Below, one piece after another: positions 11,494 through 22,859 of a stretch of DNA of 64,000 nucleotides (position 1 is the stretch's first letter; every line of letters starts with the position of its first letter). The stretch lies in the NCBI GenBank assembly GCA_949130485.1, contig OX422195.1, positions 8,982,029-9,046,028 of the forward strand. The letters run 5' to 3'. The notes under the pieces were generated by a model, which was not told where the DNA came from, did no database searches, and saw only the letters and a list, made by a program, of their open reading frames with translations. The stretch is from Agelas oroides. Its lineage: Eukaryota > Porifera > Demospongiae > Agelasida > Agelasidae. The translations under genes and the position numbers were made by a program.

Positions 11494-14400
11494 CTGGTGT
11501 CTCACTTCCAGTCTAGCTAGATCACAGGTCTCAGCGGCATCGACCCTACCCTCAAACAGTGCACAGGTGAGAAGCAGGGACGAACAGGAAGACACACAGT
11601 GGTCAAAACCTGCACAGGGGGGGAAATCACACCAGACATGAAATGACATTAGCCCTGTGCCCAGGTCTCCTCCAGCTTTCTGTTGCTTGCAGTACGGACA
11701 TGCTTTACTGCACTGTGAGTGACAGGGGCCTGGGAAGGGGCCTGGGAAGTGAGGCCATAATTGTATAGGAACTAAAGTTGTGTTTGAATACCTTATTTTG
11801 TAAGGGCATGTCAGTTTGGTGGTGTTAGTAATAAGGCGTGTGTGATGTAGATCTGATGTTGTTGTTTTTCCTATGCTAGCAATCAACTGTACACAGCAAC
11901 TGTTGCCAACAGTTAAGAGGTTACATACACAATTCAATTTTAACACTTTAGGTAAGCGACAGAAACAACGGCTACCCTGATAAGCTCAAGTAAAAATTGT
12001 CACAGAGATTACAAAAACTGTCCTGTTTACTTTACCGAAACAACAGCGATCAATCACTGCTCTCATACACACACTGTACACATAGGATGTTGCTACACAT
12101 GGCAGATTAGGCACCTAATGGATCACTACAACTCATGGCTTGTACACTCTGAGGCGTTGTTTACTGCCAAATGGTCGACCTGACCCGCCACGTTCAGTGA
12201 CTGTCAACTCCATTAGGAGAAACCTCACATAGAAAAACAGCAGCTATTGTAAACATCCTCTGACAAGCTTTGTAATTGAAATATATCCAAGTCTAAAATA
12301 GTCCATTACCATTACAGGAAACTAATGAAAAGTTTGCTCACATATCTCTCTTGGTGTTGCCTAGGTTATATCTCTCCCTGAGGGGGGTGGTACACTCAAT
12401 ATGTAACATGACCACCCCTCTGCCCCCCCCCCTGTCCCCCCCCCCCCCCCCCCCCCAGGGAGAGATAAATATTTCATACAGGGAACTTGAATATGAATAT
12501 TGGCCAATCATCAGATAGCTAATAATTAGTGACTTCCCAGCCAGTCATGCATGTGGGGCACATGCCCCCAGGTGGCAGCTGCCCTGGGGCCCTACCTCCC
12601 AGCCCATAACAACATCAGCTGATAGTGCGCCCTAGGGAAAAATAGCTGCTTGCAACAGTCAGCATTGTTAGCACACAACACAATGGCCACATGTCCATTG
12701 TTTACTGGAAACAATGGACCCAAACACAGCCTCCAGCTGGAATGTTCTGAGGGGGGAAGCAGGGAATGCTCAGAGGTATGATCGGAGCAAATACTGAGGA
12801 ATAGTAATCCTTCTTGGTACTCGTCTACAACTCTTTAGCACCTCTCAGTATTCTCTCAACCCTTTTTTACCTTTACATTTGCAGTCAGTTCGTTTTTGAT
12901 GGCTTGCATCATAAACATAAACTGTAGGAAGGCCCTTACCTCTGAGTGCCCACACGTCCATGCTGGCTACGTAGTGTCTGACTGGTTCTAGCATGTGTGA
13001 AGGGAGGGAGGGAGGGAGAAGGGTCGTACTGGTCTCTAGGGACACTGAAAACCTGAACACAGAGAGAGAGAGAGAGAGGAAAGTGGAGATTGAACGACAC
13101 AGAATCAAGACAGGTTTCCTTCATTGCTGAATGGACCATCATCCACCATAGTTTACACCTGCGATTAACACTGCACAACTACACATTCTTTGAGGTCTAA
13201 AATGAGCTGACATAATTAAATAAGGGTTCCGAGGCAGCTTCAGTACAAATCGTAGGAAGGGTAAAACTGTCCCGCCACACTGAGGGATGTTAGCCCACAT
13301 CAAAACCTCTTCCTGCTTTCAACTAACCCCATTTGGGTTTGGACACGATGTGCAGATAATGAGTCTTATTGTCTCCCTCACCTACACACCAGCACACCAC
13401 CTAAATGTGCTCAAGTGCACCAGCATGCTTACATCTTAGGATGCATTCACCATCCACACAGAATAGTGTACAATAATAGCACATTGCCTCCCTGTCTGTC
13501 TGTCTGTCTGTGTGCCTGTTTGTTTGTGAGCGTGTGCCGAACAAGCTACTCAAAGACCTCTGTGATCGCTGTCATCGTTATGGAGACTGGTGCAGATACC
13601 AGCCTGGTGCAGTTTACCACATGTTGATACTAGTACCACTTCACTCGCTAGCTCACAATGTGCGGCCACCTTTCACTGACCATGCTCTTTACAATGCTGT
13701 TTGCATAGGATGCAAATTTTTCACTAAATTTTCTACCATGGGATAGGTTCGCTAATAGCATCCATACATTGTCCATCCGCTACTAGCTAGGGTAGGTCCG
13801 CTAGTAGCATCTATAGATTGTCCACCCGCTACTAGCTAGGGTAGGTCCGCTAGTAGATCTATAGATTGTCCATCCGCTACTAGCTAGGGTAGGTCCGCTA
13901 GTAGATCTATAGATTGTCCATCCGCTACTAGCTAGGGTAGGTCCGCTAGTAGATCCATAGATTGTCCAGCCGCTACTAGATATCTGAACTCTGAAACTTG
14001 CTATGCAAACAACAACACAACAATACAGTCTACACATATTATCCACTTGCACCACTACACATACAGCGCACTAGGTGTGGTGTTGTGCGGTGTTGGTATT
14101 CATGATTGGGAAGATACCGTGAGATACAACCTGGAGATAATTATCTGGCCCAGTGCACCCAACACTTGTGAAAGTATACAAAGTATTGTCTAGAAGTGAA
14201 GAGCATTGTTTATGGGCAAGGGTGGCGAGAGAGTATATGTGCGCCCCACACAATGTACCAAACACTGTGCAAGGTCCTGATAAGGGGTGGCAACGGCCAC
14301 ACAAGAGGGGTACAATGCTTCCATTCAGCCCAGCTGAACTGTCTTAATGGGTACATGGTGGCAACCTTAAGAAGCAAGGCTCATTAATTACTCATTAATG

Positions 14401-17400
14401 CTACACACACCACCCACCATTCTTTTAGCTTGAATACACCTGTTACTAGGGCCCACTGGTGTGGGAGGCACTTAGATCAGCTGGTAAGATTCACAACACA
14501 AAGCCTGGGGACCTGTGCAGGTCACAGATAATGAATATCCTAAGTAGTACACACAGGCAACCATGTAACGATGTAGAGTTGCATCAGTGGAGGTTGAATG
14601 CCAGTGACCCCACCTGCCCGAGGCTAAACAACCCCCCCTATAGAGCCGAGGTGTCTGCTCAACATACTCTAAGATAGCAACACACACGAAATAATTAAAT
14701 TCATCGCCATGGTAACAGTTTTTTCTTCCCTCTTTTGTTGATGCAATGGAGGGTTTAGAAGCTCATTACTCAGTTAGAGAGACCTGGGATGATGGATACC
14801 AAGTATGTTAAACCATGTACCACTTGTCGCTAATAGACATTGATTGGGTCATAAATTCACCACAATTGAAAAAACAAACTCACCTTTCATTAAACCAATT
14901 AACGATAGGGTCCCACTCTTTTGACTGCAATGCCACGAGGTCATCTGGCTCAGTTGCTCGGAAACTGCAGGACGAATGGTTGGTAAAGGAAGATAGTCGT
15001 GTGTCCACCAACAGGTGGAGAAGTGATCAAAACCGGAGAATACTTGAAAACAAAATTACTTTGTTAATCAATTTTTAGCTGTGTCCATCGATGAAAAACT
15101 AGGTGAGTTAAGCATCAAAAAACCGGACATGGACATACTTAATTACTTTGCGTGCTTGAAATAGTATTCAAGCCAGCGACTGTAATCTTCTTTCAAACAA
15201 CTATCAAATATCAGTTAATGGCTAGTTGTTACAGTTTGGTGCTAATTAGTAGTCTAATTGAGAAACCTGATTGGTTACATGGAATGGTACCAGAAACACT
15301 ACTTCGTTAGGGCGCACGTACCCCTACCCACAACATACCTGCAACAATACCATATATGAATACAGGACATTCAATTTAGTAATGGAGTACACTGTACCCA
15401 GGTGCTTAATTAGTCTAAAGCAGCCACTTTGAAATACAGACAAGGTACCGTCTTGGCCGTCAATTGAATGCCCTACCTCATTAGGGTGCCAACCTGCAAC
15501 CACCAATTAGCAATGAGAGTTGGTTAGACACAATGTGGGCAGGTGGTGTAGCTTCAAAATGCCCACAACAGCTGAGCAATTTGTTTTGGAGAAAATGAAA
15601 GAAAAGGATCCAATCAAACACAGGATCTTTGTCGGATGCTCTTCCTACTGGACCAGTGAAGCACAAGCAAGTCTGTCTGCTTATAACAGCCAAGCTAGAG
15701 GTCTCAGCCAATTTCACGGTTGGACACTGCCTGAGCAATTTATACAATGGCCAGGTTTTTATGGAGAGATATGGTACGTACCATGTACACGTACTGTTTC
15801 GTCCATTGTGCTGCAGTTTAGACTGGGGGTTGTGAGAGATCAAAATGCAATCTAAAACAGTACACTGTGTGAGAAGGCATTGGCCAGCTGCCAATGGTTG
15901 AAAGCTCCCTCCCATTTGAGCATCAAAGAGGCTTTTTGTTTGAACTATATAGTAAGACTCAAGTACAGGAACTGTTGTGGTCCACTTCAGATAAGGCTAC
16001 TCTTTTATCAGAGGACACACTGTGTGTGTGTGTGTCACTCACTCACTCATGCACAAAGTTGCTCTCCCTGTGTAAAACCTGTACACAAGCCACACTCAAA
16101 AATGTCACAGCGCGAGTCTATAGAGACACCTTCTGGGTTTTTAGTGGTCAAATGCTAAGTGTGAAGCTGGTCTGGTACCATGCTGATGTGAGTGTGGTGT
16201 ATGGTGACTCTTAGGAAGGTCCACACAAGTGGTGGTATGTCAGAGGACTCTTTGCTCAATTTCTCACTGACTTTAAATTCATTCGAATGCTTGGAAGGGG
16301 ATCTCTACTCTAACTTGGAATAGACGTCTGGTCATGTGGGCATACGTACCATAGGGTATCTGACGAGAGGTACTGGAGAATGGTGGTGATGATGGAGTCG
16401 GTGTGTCTGTGGAGAGGATCATCAAGGACAGTGTTACACAGAGCAGTCTGCATGGGAGAAAGTGTGTGGGTGTGTAGGGGTGTGTAGGTGTGTGTGGGTG
16501 TGTGGGATGTAGGTGTGTGGGTGTGTGGGTGTGTGGGCATGTGGGTGTGTGGGTGTGTGTGTGGGTGCGGGGGGGGGGGGGGGGGTGGCAAGTGTAAACT
16601 GAGTCAGTTACTGGCCGCTTCACTTTCTCCTTCCATTAGACTGACTCACTCACTCTCAAGGCTACTCTTGTTCGACAGCAGTCAGGGAATAAGACCAGAC
16701 TCACTCACCAGGTGCATCAACTGTGGTTGGACGAATGTTCCTTGTGCATTCCACTCCTGTGCCACTGCCAGTGCAAGAGGCTCACTCGGGATGACAAACT
16801 TCCGCCTGAGAGGTGTGCGGAGGTGACGGTGGTCTAGCATTACACCATAGCCATCTGGAAGGAAAGAGGAGAGGAGAGGAGGGAGGGGAAAGAGGGAGGG
16901 AAAAGAGGGAGGGGAAAGAGGGAGGGGAAAGAAGGAGGGGAAAGAGGGAGGGGAAAGAAGGAGGGGAAAGAGGGAGTGAGTAGGATTGCCTGTATTACTC
17001 CAGCTTTCATGCAAATGTATACGGTGAACATAGAAAGGAGGGAAAGGGTAGAAAATGGTGTATGCATGTGAGGAGGGTACACCTGATGTTCCCACCTTCT
17101 CCTTCGTAGACAGATGCATTCTTGTAAAACCTCTTTCTTTCTGCAGAGAAACAACAGGTGGTATGGTTGCACAGCATAGTAAACAGCACACTCATGCACA
17201 CTCAGTGCTGTTTACACAAAGCAATGCACCAACATGCCAGTCCAGTGTACACATTACATCACCCATGCTGAGTACGCACACACACTCCCTCAATAACAGG
17301 ATGAGAACTGGCTATACCACGTAGCAAAACAGGCTTAGTCTTGCACACACACTGTAGACAGGAAGCTAAGGTCTGAATGGTGTGTGCGTCAGACTTAGCT

Positions 17401-17992
17401 TCGTTCCCAGGCCAGCGCCCATCTTCCCGTCGCTTGCAGTACGGTTAAGCGGGAGCGACGGAAAGCTGGGCGGGGCCTGGGAACGAGGCTACGTCAGACT
17501 ATAAAGTGGACAAGTTCATCATCAAGTTGTCACCGACTGACAGCACAGTTGGCTAATCACTTGCCAACCATTTGCCAAACACATTGTTATTATAACCTCA
17601 TGTTGCCGGACTGTCCGTCTGAGGTCCAGAACATAGAGGAGAGAGTCGGTATTAAATATGTATGATGGTTGTGCTGGTAACTGCATGGTGGCAGCCTGTC
17701 CGACTGCAGTCTCGTGTAGCCAGATTTTTTAATGAGAGCCTGGCTACACAGACTAGTAAGATTGGATCCTCCCTCTATAAATGACAGAGCTACGGATTGC
17801 ATTAATATTGGTGTTCCTCCATGCAAGCATGCTACCCCGCCCACGAGGCAATTTACGCCTCCTCTCACCCCAGTTCCTCGTCACTAGCCCCATCCACCTT
17901 CCGCACACTAGTGGCAACACGGCTTTTCTTCTCCCTCCTCCCCGCGGAGTGCCAGACAGACACACCCTGACCCTACTTGCTCCAAGCATCAT
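11494..17992 (-). CDS. ATPAF2: ATPAF2-like mitochondrial F1-ATPase assembly factor (ATP12), 3' end not found
   Basis: Exons found: 17869-17992 (Arg-rich mitochondrial presequence), 17096-17140 (ERKRFYKNASVYEGEG), 16709-16854 (LDHRHLRTP, VIPSEPLALAVAQEW), 16350-16447 (NTVLDDPLHR, DTLC), 14884-14964 (EWDPIVNW), 12940-12987 (VASMDVWALRG) and 11494-11609 (GFDHCVSSCS...LEVRHQ). Phases join from the first exon through 14884 and again between the last two. One exon between 12987 and 14884 and the terminal exon (expected WG.VEW.HD type) were not located. ATP12 is a matrix chaperone that binds the F1 alpha subunit during ATP synthase assembly. Introns here are up to 1.9 kb, long for this window, and carry minisatellites and a foldback element. 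Confidence 0.82.
12421..12456. repeat. Poly-C tract
   Basis: Near-pure run of C (about 30 of 36) inside an ATPAF2-like intron, close to a short inverted repeat (TATCTCTCCCTG with CAGGGAGAGATA). Similar pure G or C tracts occur at 2101, 16569, 30103, 35739, 37481, 42121 and 61862. Confidence 0.9.
13745..13980. repeat. 46-48 bp minisatellite, about 5 copies
   Basis: Units contain CCGCTACTAGCTAGGGTAGG followed by TCCGCTAGTAG and a TATAGATTGTCCA segment. It lies within an ATPAF2-like intron. Confidence 0.9.
17396..17491. mobile_element. Foldback MITE with perfect 9-bp target duplication
   Basis: Inverted ends TAGCTTCGTTCCCAGGCC and GGCCTGGGAACGAGGCTA enclose further inverted sequence (AGCG...CGTCGCTTGC with GCGGGAGCGACGG). 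The 9-mer cgtcagact occurs directly on both sides (17387-17395 and 17492-17500). It lies between ATPAF2 exons 1 and 2. Confidence 0.88.
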
Positions 17993-18325
17993 AGGAGGGC
18001 TTTATTTAGAATATAGTACCCATCGGTGATGTTTTGTGGGACACACCCTTCAACGTAATACACCACTAATCACACAAATCTTTTTTAAAAAAGAGATGTA
18101 CAGTACAAAACTAAAAAAAAAATTCTAAAAAAAAATGATGTACCAAAGGACTGTTCACGACATTGCATAAAGATGTGAAACGCAGAAGATGGTTACGTAA
18201 AGAAACACACGCACTAAATTACCCCCTTTGAGGGCTGGCATACACACAACTCTACATATAGGGACATCTACTAGCTACCAGTATTGGTGTGGGTGGGAGG
18301 AGGAGGGTTGGTAGGGGAGATTGGG
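17993..18325. other. Gap between parkin-like 3' end and ATPAF2-like start
   Basis: Holds the parkin-like 3' UTR and the ATPAF2 promoter, both on the minus strand. A-rich stretches at 18070-18135 are present. I searched its minus strand for a RING2 domain (paired CxxC motifs with a HxxC tail) and found none. Confidence 0.6.
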
Positions 18326-21161
18326 TCACTTGTTAGGCCAGACGCTCTTGGGGAGGTTGTCTGGATTAACGGGAAATGCCTGGAAGGAGAAAGAAATATG
18401 GTCTGCACACAAACTGACTACACCCAGATTTTGTCTTGCAAGCCCTGAAAATGATTTAATGAAAACTGGAATTCACCATTCTTTTAGTGTGCATGATTTA
18501 CATTCCAGACTCTAAATTGGTACCTTTTCGTCCTCCCTCGACAGTTTCTGGCAGTCTCCCTCATGCCAGAGCTGTTTGCACTCCAGGCAATAGTTCGTGT
18601 GGCAGTGGGTGCATGACGCACGTCGCCGTGTCTTGGGCGGTGGTGGCCTCTTCCGTGGCCATAGCCGCTGATACCATCTACAGGAAGGGAAGGCATGAAT
18701 GCACAGTTTATAAAATAGCCTTCTCCCCTAGCACCTGAAGCGGGAGGCAGCATGCAGCCTCCCTCTTATACCACACCAGCCAAAAATAAAACGCATTCTC
18801 TTTTGCTCCACAACAACCAGGACAATACATGAAAATCTGTTCCCCCTATTCCTCCCTCCCCTCCCCCTTTCCCCTCCCCCCTCTCCTCTCACATTATACC
18901 TGAGGCCAGAGACGGTGACGGTTGGCTCTGTCTCGACTGGCACCTCCTTGCCATGAGACATGTCAATCACATGGTTGCATCTGCACAAAACAGCGTCTCC
19001 AGCCGGCTGGAACACCTTAAGTGCCTTATCTGAAAATTCCTTGTACTAGGAAAAGAAACAAACGATGAAGATCATGTCAGCATATAATGTCTCACGTGCG
19101 TGCCTGATCAATATTGGCTGAATGTTTAAACCACTTACAAAGATCCCATCTTCATCCACAATACGAAAGTGATGAGGGTCTGCGATGACAGCTTTCTTGC
19201 ACTCCTCTCCTACAAAGCAAGCAATCAAAGAGCACCTTTAATTTGAGCTAGAAGATTACAATTTTGCATGTACTAAATTGCCTTCTACTGTACCAGGGAT
19301 TTTCTATGTGTAGAAAGCCCGGATACAAAGGCTAGGACTAACATTGTACAATACCATACCTGGCCCCGGACAGGAGATGGAGTAGCCAAGACCAAGGTCG
19401 GAAAATTGCTGAAAGTTGTCGGCATTTAGTTGTTGTTTGCAGAAATTGCCAAAGCATTCCAGGCACATGCAGTGTTGGCATGGCGAGAAGATAAAGACCA
19501 TCTCCCTGTGTGTGTGTGTGTGTTGTGTGTGTGTGTGTTAGCGACGACATGGTGAGGTTTGCATACGTTGAGTCAGATATGAGGCTGCTCACTTTCGTTC
19601 GGTACACACCATACAAGGAACATTGGGGAAGTTGTCTCGGATCTGCCGTAGCACAGCCACTGGCTTGTTATCACAAGACTTACAGCAGTAAATTATACTG
19701 GCCTGAGGGGGGGAGGTGAAACGGTGAGAAGGGAGGGAAGGGAGTGAGGAGGGGAGAGTAGGAAACAAAGAATGAGAACAGAGAGCCAACCTGGCCTTCC
19801 TTGCAACACTTGGTACAAGATCCCTTCAGCTGGTCGGGCTTGATGTCTTTAGAGAAATGGTCGATAGGTTCAGGTAGGGAGCGATGGAAGTTGTCTGCCT
19901 AAACAACACAATTCAGAAAACATCTTCACTTTACAAGACGCCAACACACACTTATGCCGGGATGGTTTCCACTATTCACTCCAAAATCCAATACAACACA
20001 AAGGCATTCTTCTTCAGGCAGTGAAGATTGTCAGAAAACTTTGTTTACGAATCTCCACTCAAATGTAGCATACCAGTACAAAGGGTGGTCTGGGGCTATA
20101 TATATACAACAAGGGTTACAATCTGCAATCTCCCACCATCATAACACCACTTACCTCCTTACAGTTGGGGCACAGAAAGACGGCTCTAGCTGGAACAAAC
20201 CCCATGCAGTCCTTGCAAAATGCATGCAAAGCCTCTGTGGAAGAAAATGGCCAAACCTGACCACAGTTCCAAGCCAAGCAAACTGGTATGGAACTAAATG
20301 TATGAGTCACAAACGCACCACAAAACAGGCGGCCACCAACACTAAGACAGACAGACAACTAAATGCAAGGCAGATCTCATGCTGACTGACGCACAAGAAT
20401 AGCCTCTTTGGAGGGGGGGTCTGGGTTCGAGACTAAGGGTTTGCAGGCAATGTGGACACTAATGTTTGTCTGGCTTGATGCAACTTTCTTGTGACTTTAG
20501 AGAAGGTGAGAGTTTGACAGCTACTGGCAGCAAAGAAGAGTGCGTACCTTGTGGCTTGTCAGCAGCCATCAGTTCAGTTGTGAAGGCTCCCTTCTTCGTA
20601 CTGGTGATCCGGATCATGTGGATGACCGTCACTGCACCAGCCTTTGAAAGAGCTTCCTGAGAATAGAGTGAAACATGTAACCTCGTCACCCTGTTAGCAC
20701 TCACAATGGTTATTTAGGAGGTGTTTATCAGCTGGCCAAGGGTAATCACTCGCATGTTGTGTTTGCAATCAAGTGACCATTTAAGAGCTGATGCAAACAA
20801 CAAAGGAGGTCTTCAGTCTCTAACATCATTTTAGTTTTTGCAAACAGGTGAACGTAGGTGACAACCCTGTAAATACAGGGAGCTACCCTTTCTACATAAT
20901 CTTCGCCAGAGCTCGCAAAATTGTGTTAAAATTTTTACAATCATTCGCCGTTCCACGCTCACATACCTCCACCGTGATATGCTCCGGAACTTGAAGTCCA
21001 TTGTAGAGAAAGCCCAGGCCCTCTGGCTTCACTTTGAAACCTTCTGCCGCCTTCTGTAGCACTTCATACACCTTGATCGACTTGGGGATAGTCAGAGTCA
21101 GCCGACTGTTCCCATGGCAAATGGTGAAGGTTATCTTTTGTTGTAACGATGCAGTTGCCAT
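18326..21161 (-). CDS. PRKN: Parkin-like RBR protein lacking the catalytic RING2 domain
   Basis: Ten exons join without a phase conflict into 390 residues: 20967-21161, 20548-20656, 20155-20234, 19791-19898, 19593-19702, 19360-19505, 19139-19209, 18900-19045, 18524-18677 and 18326-18379. Order: a ubiquitin-like domain (about 1-75), RING0 (HAFCKDC, LCPNCKE, CTKCCKEGQ), RING1 (VPCMVCTE, FSPCQHCMCLECF, then LGLGYSISCPGP and DPHHFRIVDEDG) and an IBR ending CTHCHTNYCLECKQLWHEGDC. These blocks follow parkin order closely. Parkin should continue with the REP helix and RING2 holding the thioester cysteine. Here a 17-residue last exon (AFPVNPDNLPKSVWPNK) ends in TGA. Parkin marks damaged mitochondria with ubiquitin; this product should be unable to form the E3 thioester. 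The inner Met at 21161 was chosen because it opens the ubiquitin-like fold. Confidence 0.9.
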
Positions 21162-21361
21162 ATTGCCTGTGTCAACTCTGCTTAGCAGCTCAACTGACCT
21201 CGACCTCACTGTCTTGGACTTGGAGCTACAGGCTCAGGCCCGACCCAACAGCGCAGCGCCTCGGGAAGGGTGGAATTAGTGCGCATGCGTACTAGCCACA
21301 CCTCGATTGGTAAGTCACCTGACCGACAAATCGCACTAAACTCTCAATGCTCAAGTAAAGT
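21162..21361. promoter_or_regulatory. Divergent promoter, parkin-like / GH27
   Basis: Only 200 bp separate the two start codons, so the core promoters must lie in this GC-rich stretch. No TATA box is visible. Confidence 0.6.
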
Positions 21362-22525
21362 ATGTTTCTTCGACGCTCGTGTTTCTTCCTCCTCCTCCTC
21401 CTCCTCCCCTGGGCATGTCTGGGTGTGAGAAAAGTAAGCCTGGATAACGGTCTAGGTGCAACGCCTCAGATGGGGTGGAACTCTTGGAACCACTTTGGTT
21501 GTGGCATTAATCAAACTGTGATGGAGGAAACGGCGGATGCCTTTATCTCAACCGGCCTGTATAAGTATGGATATGAGTATGTGAACGTGGATGACTGCTG
21601 GGCCATGAGCAGAGACTCAATTGGTGTTATTCAACCGGACAATGTTAGTTTCCCCGACTTCAGGGGTATGATTGACTATATTCACTCCAAGGGTCTCAAG
21701 TTTGGCCTGTATAGTGATGCAGGGAACAAGACGTGTGCAGGAAGACCTGGGTCCCTCAACTACGAAGCTTTGGATGCTTTCACATACGCTATGTGGGGGG
21801 TAGACTACCTGAAGTATGATAACTGTAATAACGATCAAATATCTCCTCTAATACGCTATCCAAAGATGTCTAAAGCTCTGAATGAGTCTGAGAGGCACAT
21901 ATTCTTCTCCCTGTGCGAGTGGGGCCAGGATGACCCTGCAGATTGGGCTCCCAATGTGGGTAATAGTTGGCGAACCACTGGTGACATCAGCGACAACTGG
22001 GGTCGCATCCTGCAGAACGCTGACTTAAATAATGATTGGTACTCATTGGCTGGTCCTGGCGGCTGGAACGATCCAGACATGTTGGAGGTGGGGAATGGGT
22101 TCACGACCACAACTGAAGACCAGTCCCACTTTAGTTTGTGGTGTCTGATAAAGGCTCCACTGCTGATTGGGTGCGACGTTCGGAACATGTCCAACGATAC
22201 GTTTCGCATCCTCACCAACTCTGAGGTAATTGCTGTCAATCAGGACCCACTAGGAATACAGGGTACAAAGGTCAAATCAGATGGCATCCGAGACGTCTGG
22301 GCAGGGCCTCTTGCAGATGGGTCCTTTGCAGTGGTACTGCTGAATCGAGGGTATACTACAACCTCTATCAAAGCATTTTGGTCGGACATTGGCCTGGCTT
22401 CCTCGCAGAAAGCCACCGTGAGAGACTTGTGGGCGCACAAGGACATAGACACAATGTCTGACAGTGTCACTGCCCTCGTCGAGAGCCACGGAGTAGCCAT
22501 GTACCGCATCACACCAGTCATGTAG
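21362..22525 (+). CDS. Secreted GH27 alpha-galactosidase, intronless, plant/fungal type
   Basis: An uninterrupted ORF of 387 residues. A signal peptide (residues 1-21, poly-Leu core) precedes the GH27 barrel, opening with [19 protein letters not shown]. The catalytic nucleophile is Asp153 in YLKYDNC and the acid/base is Asp208 in TTGDISDNW, by analogy with Asp170 and Asp231 of human [18 protein letters not shown] and INQDPLG are also typical. It should hydrolyse terminal alpha-galactosides outside the cell or in lysosomes. The MGWNSWNHF signature and the length resemble plant, fungal and bacterial GH27 rather than the MGWLHWERF type of vertebrate GLA/NAGA. It is the only multi-hundred-residue gene here apart from the SOCS pair with no coding intron. 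Whether it hydrolyses galactose or N-acetylgalactosamine is not shown. Confidence 0.93.
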   Translation: MFLRRSCFFLLLLLLPWACLGVRKVSLDNGLGATPQMGWNSWNHFGCGINQTVMEETADAFISTGLYKYGYEYVNVDDCWAMSRDSIGVIQPDNVSFPDFRGMIDYIHSKGLKFGLYSDAGNKTCAGRPGSLNYEALDAFTYAMWGVDYLKYDNCNNDQISPLIRYPKMSKALNESERHIFFSLCEWGQDDPADWAPNVGNSWRTTGDISDNWGRILQNADLNNDWYSLAGPGGWNDPDMLEVGNGFTTTTEDQSHFSLWCLIKAPLLIGCDVRNMSNDTFRILTNSEVIAVNQDPLGIQGTKVKSDGIRDVWAGPLADGSFAVVLLNRGYTTTSIKAFWSDIGLASSQKATVRDLWAHKDIDTMSDSVTALVESHGVAMYRITPVM

Positions 22526-22708
22526 TATACATACTACATACCTAATAATCTTTTTAGATTATGTTATACATATATATACATGATAATTTATAAGGTGAAT
22601 GCTTTCAGTTTGTGTGATGCAGCACTTCTGTATATTTTCATACTTAGTCTATGATGTAATGTACTGTCACGGAAAAAATGATCCCCCCAAAATTGATCCG
22701 GGGGGATC

Positions 22709-22790
22709 ATTTTTTTCAGGCAAAAGTGATCTGGGGGATCGAAATTTTTGATCCCCCAGATCACTTTTGCCTGAAAAAACTGATCCTACC
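22709..22790. repeat. Near-perfect hairpin in the transposon left end
   Basis: Arms of about 29 bp (from TTTTTCAGGCAAAAGTGATC to its complement ending GCCTGAAAAAA) flank a short A/T loop. A second small palindrome (TTGATCCGGGGGGATCA) lies just outside. It may serve as a transposase-binding or terminator structure; that role is inferred. Confidence 0.85.
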
Positions 22791-22859
22791 ATGGAAAATC
22801 GATCCCCCCTGCCAATTTAACCATAACAACTATTATAATAACTTTAATCAAAAATAAAC

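Noticed and set aside
13545-13645. Candidate missing ATPAF2 exon (YQHVVNCTRLVSAPVSI on the minus strand)
   Set aside because: Some resemblance to the expected segment, but the splice phase fails at both ends.
15520-15915. ORFs of 111 (+) and 144 (-) residues as a possible gene in an ATPAF2 intron
   Set aside because: No recognisable domain, no splice partners, opposite frames equally open; judged chance.
18326-18379. Parkin-like gene as a pseudogene
   Set aside because: All ten exons have good splice sites, matching phases and intact zinc ligands; a broken gene would be expected to show further lesions.
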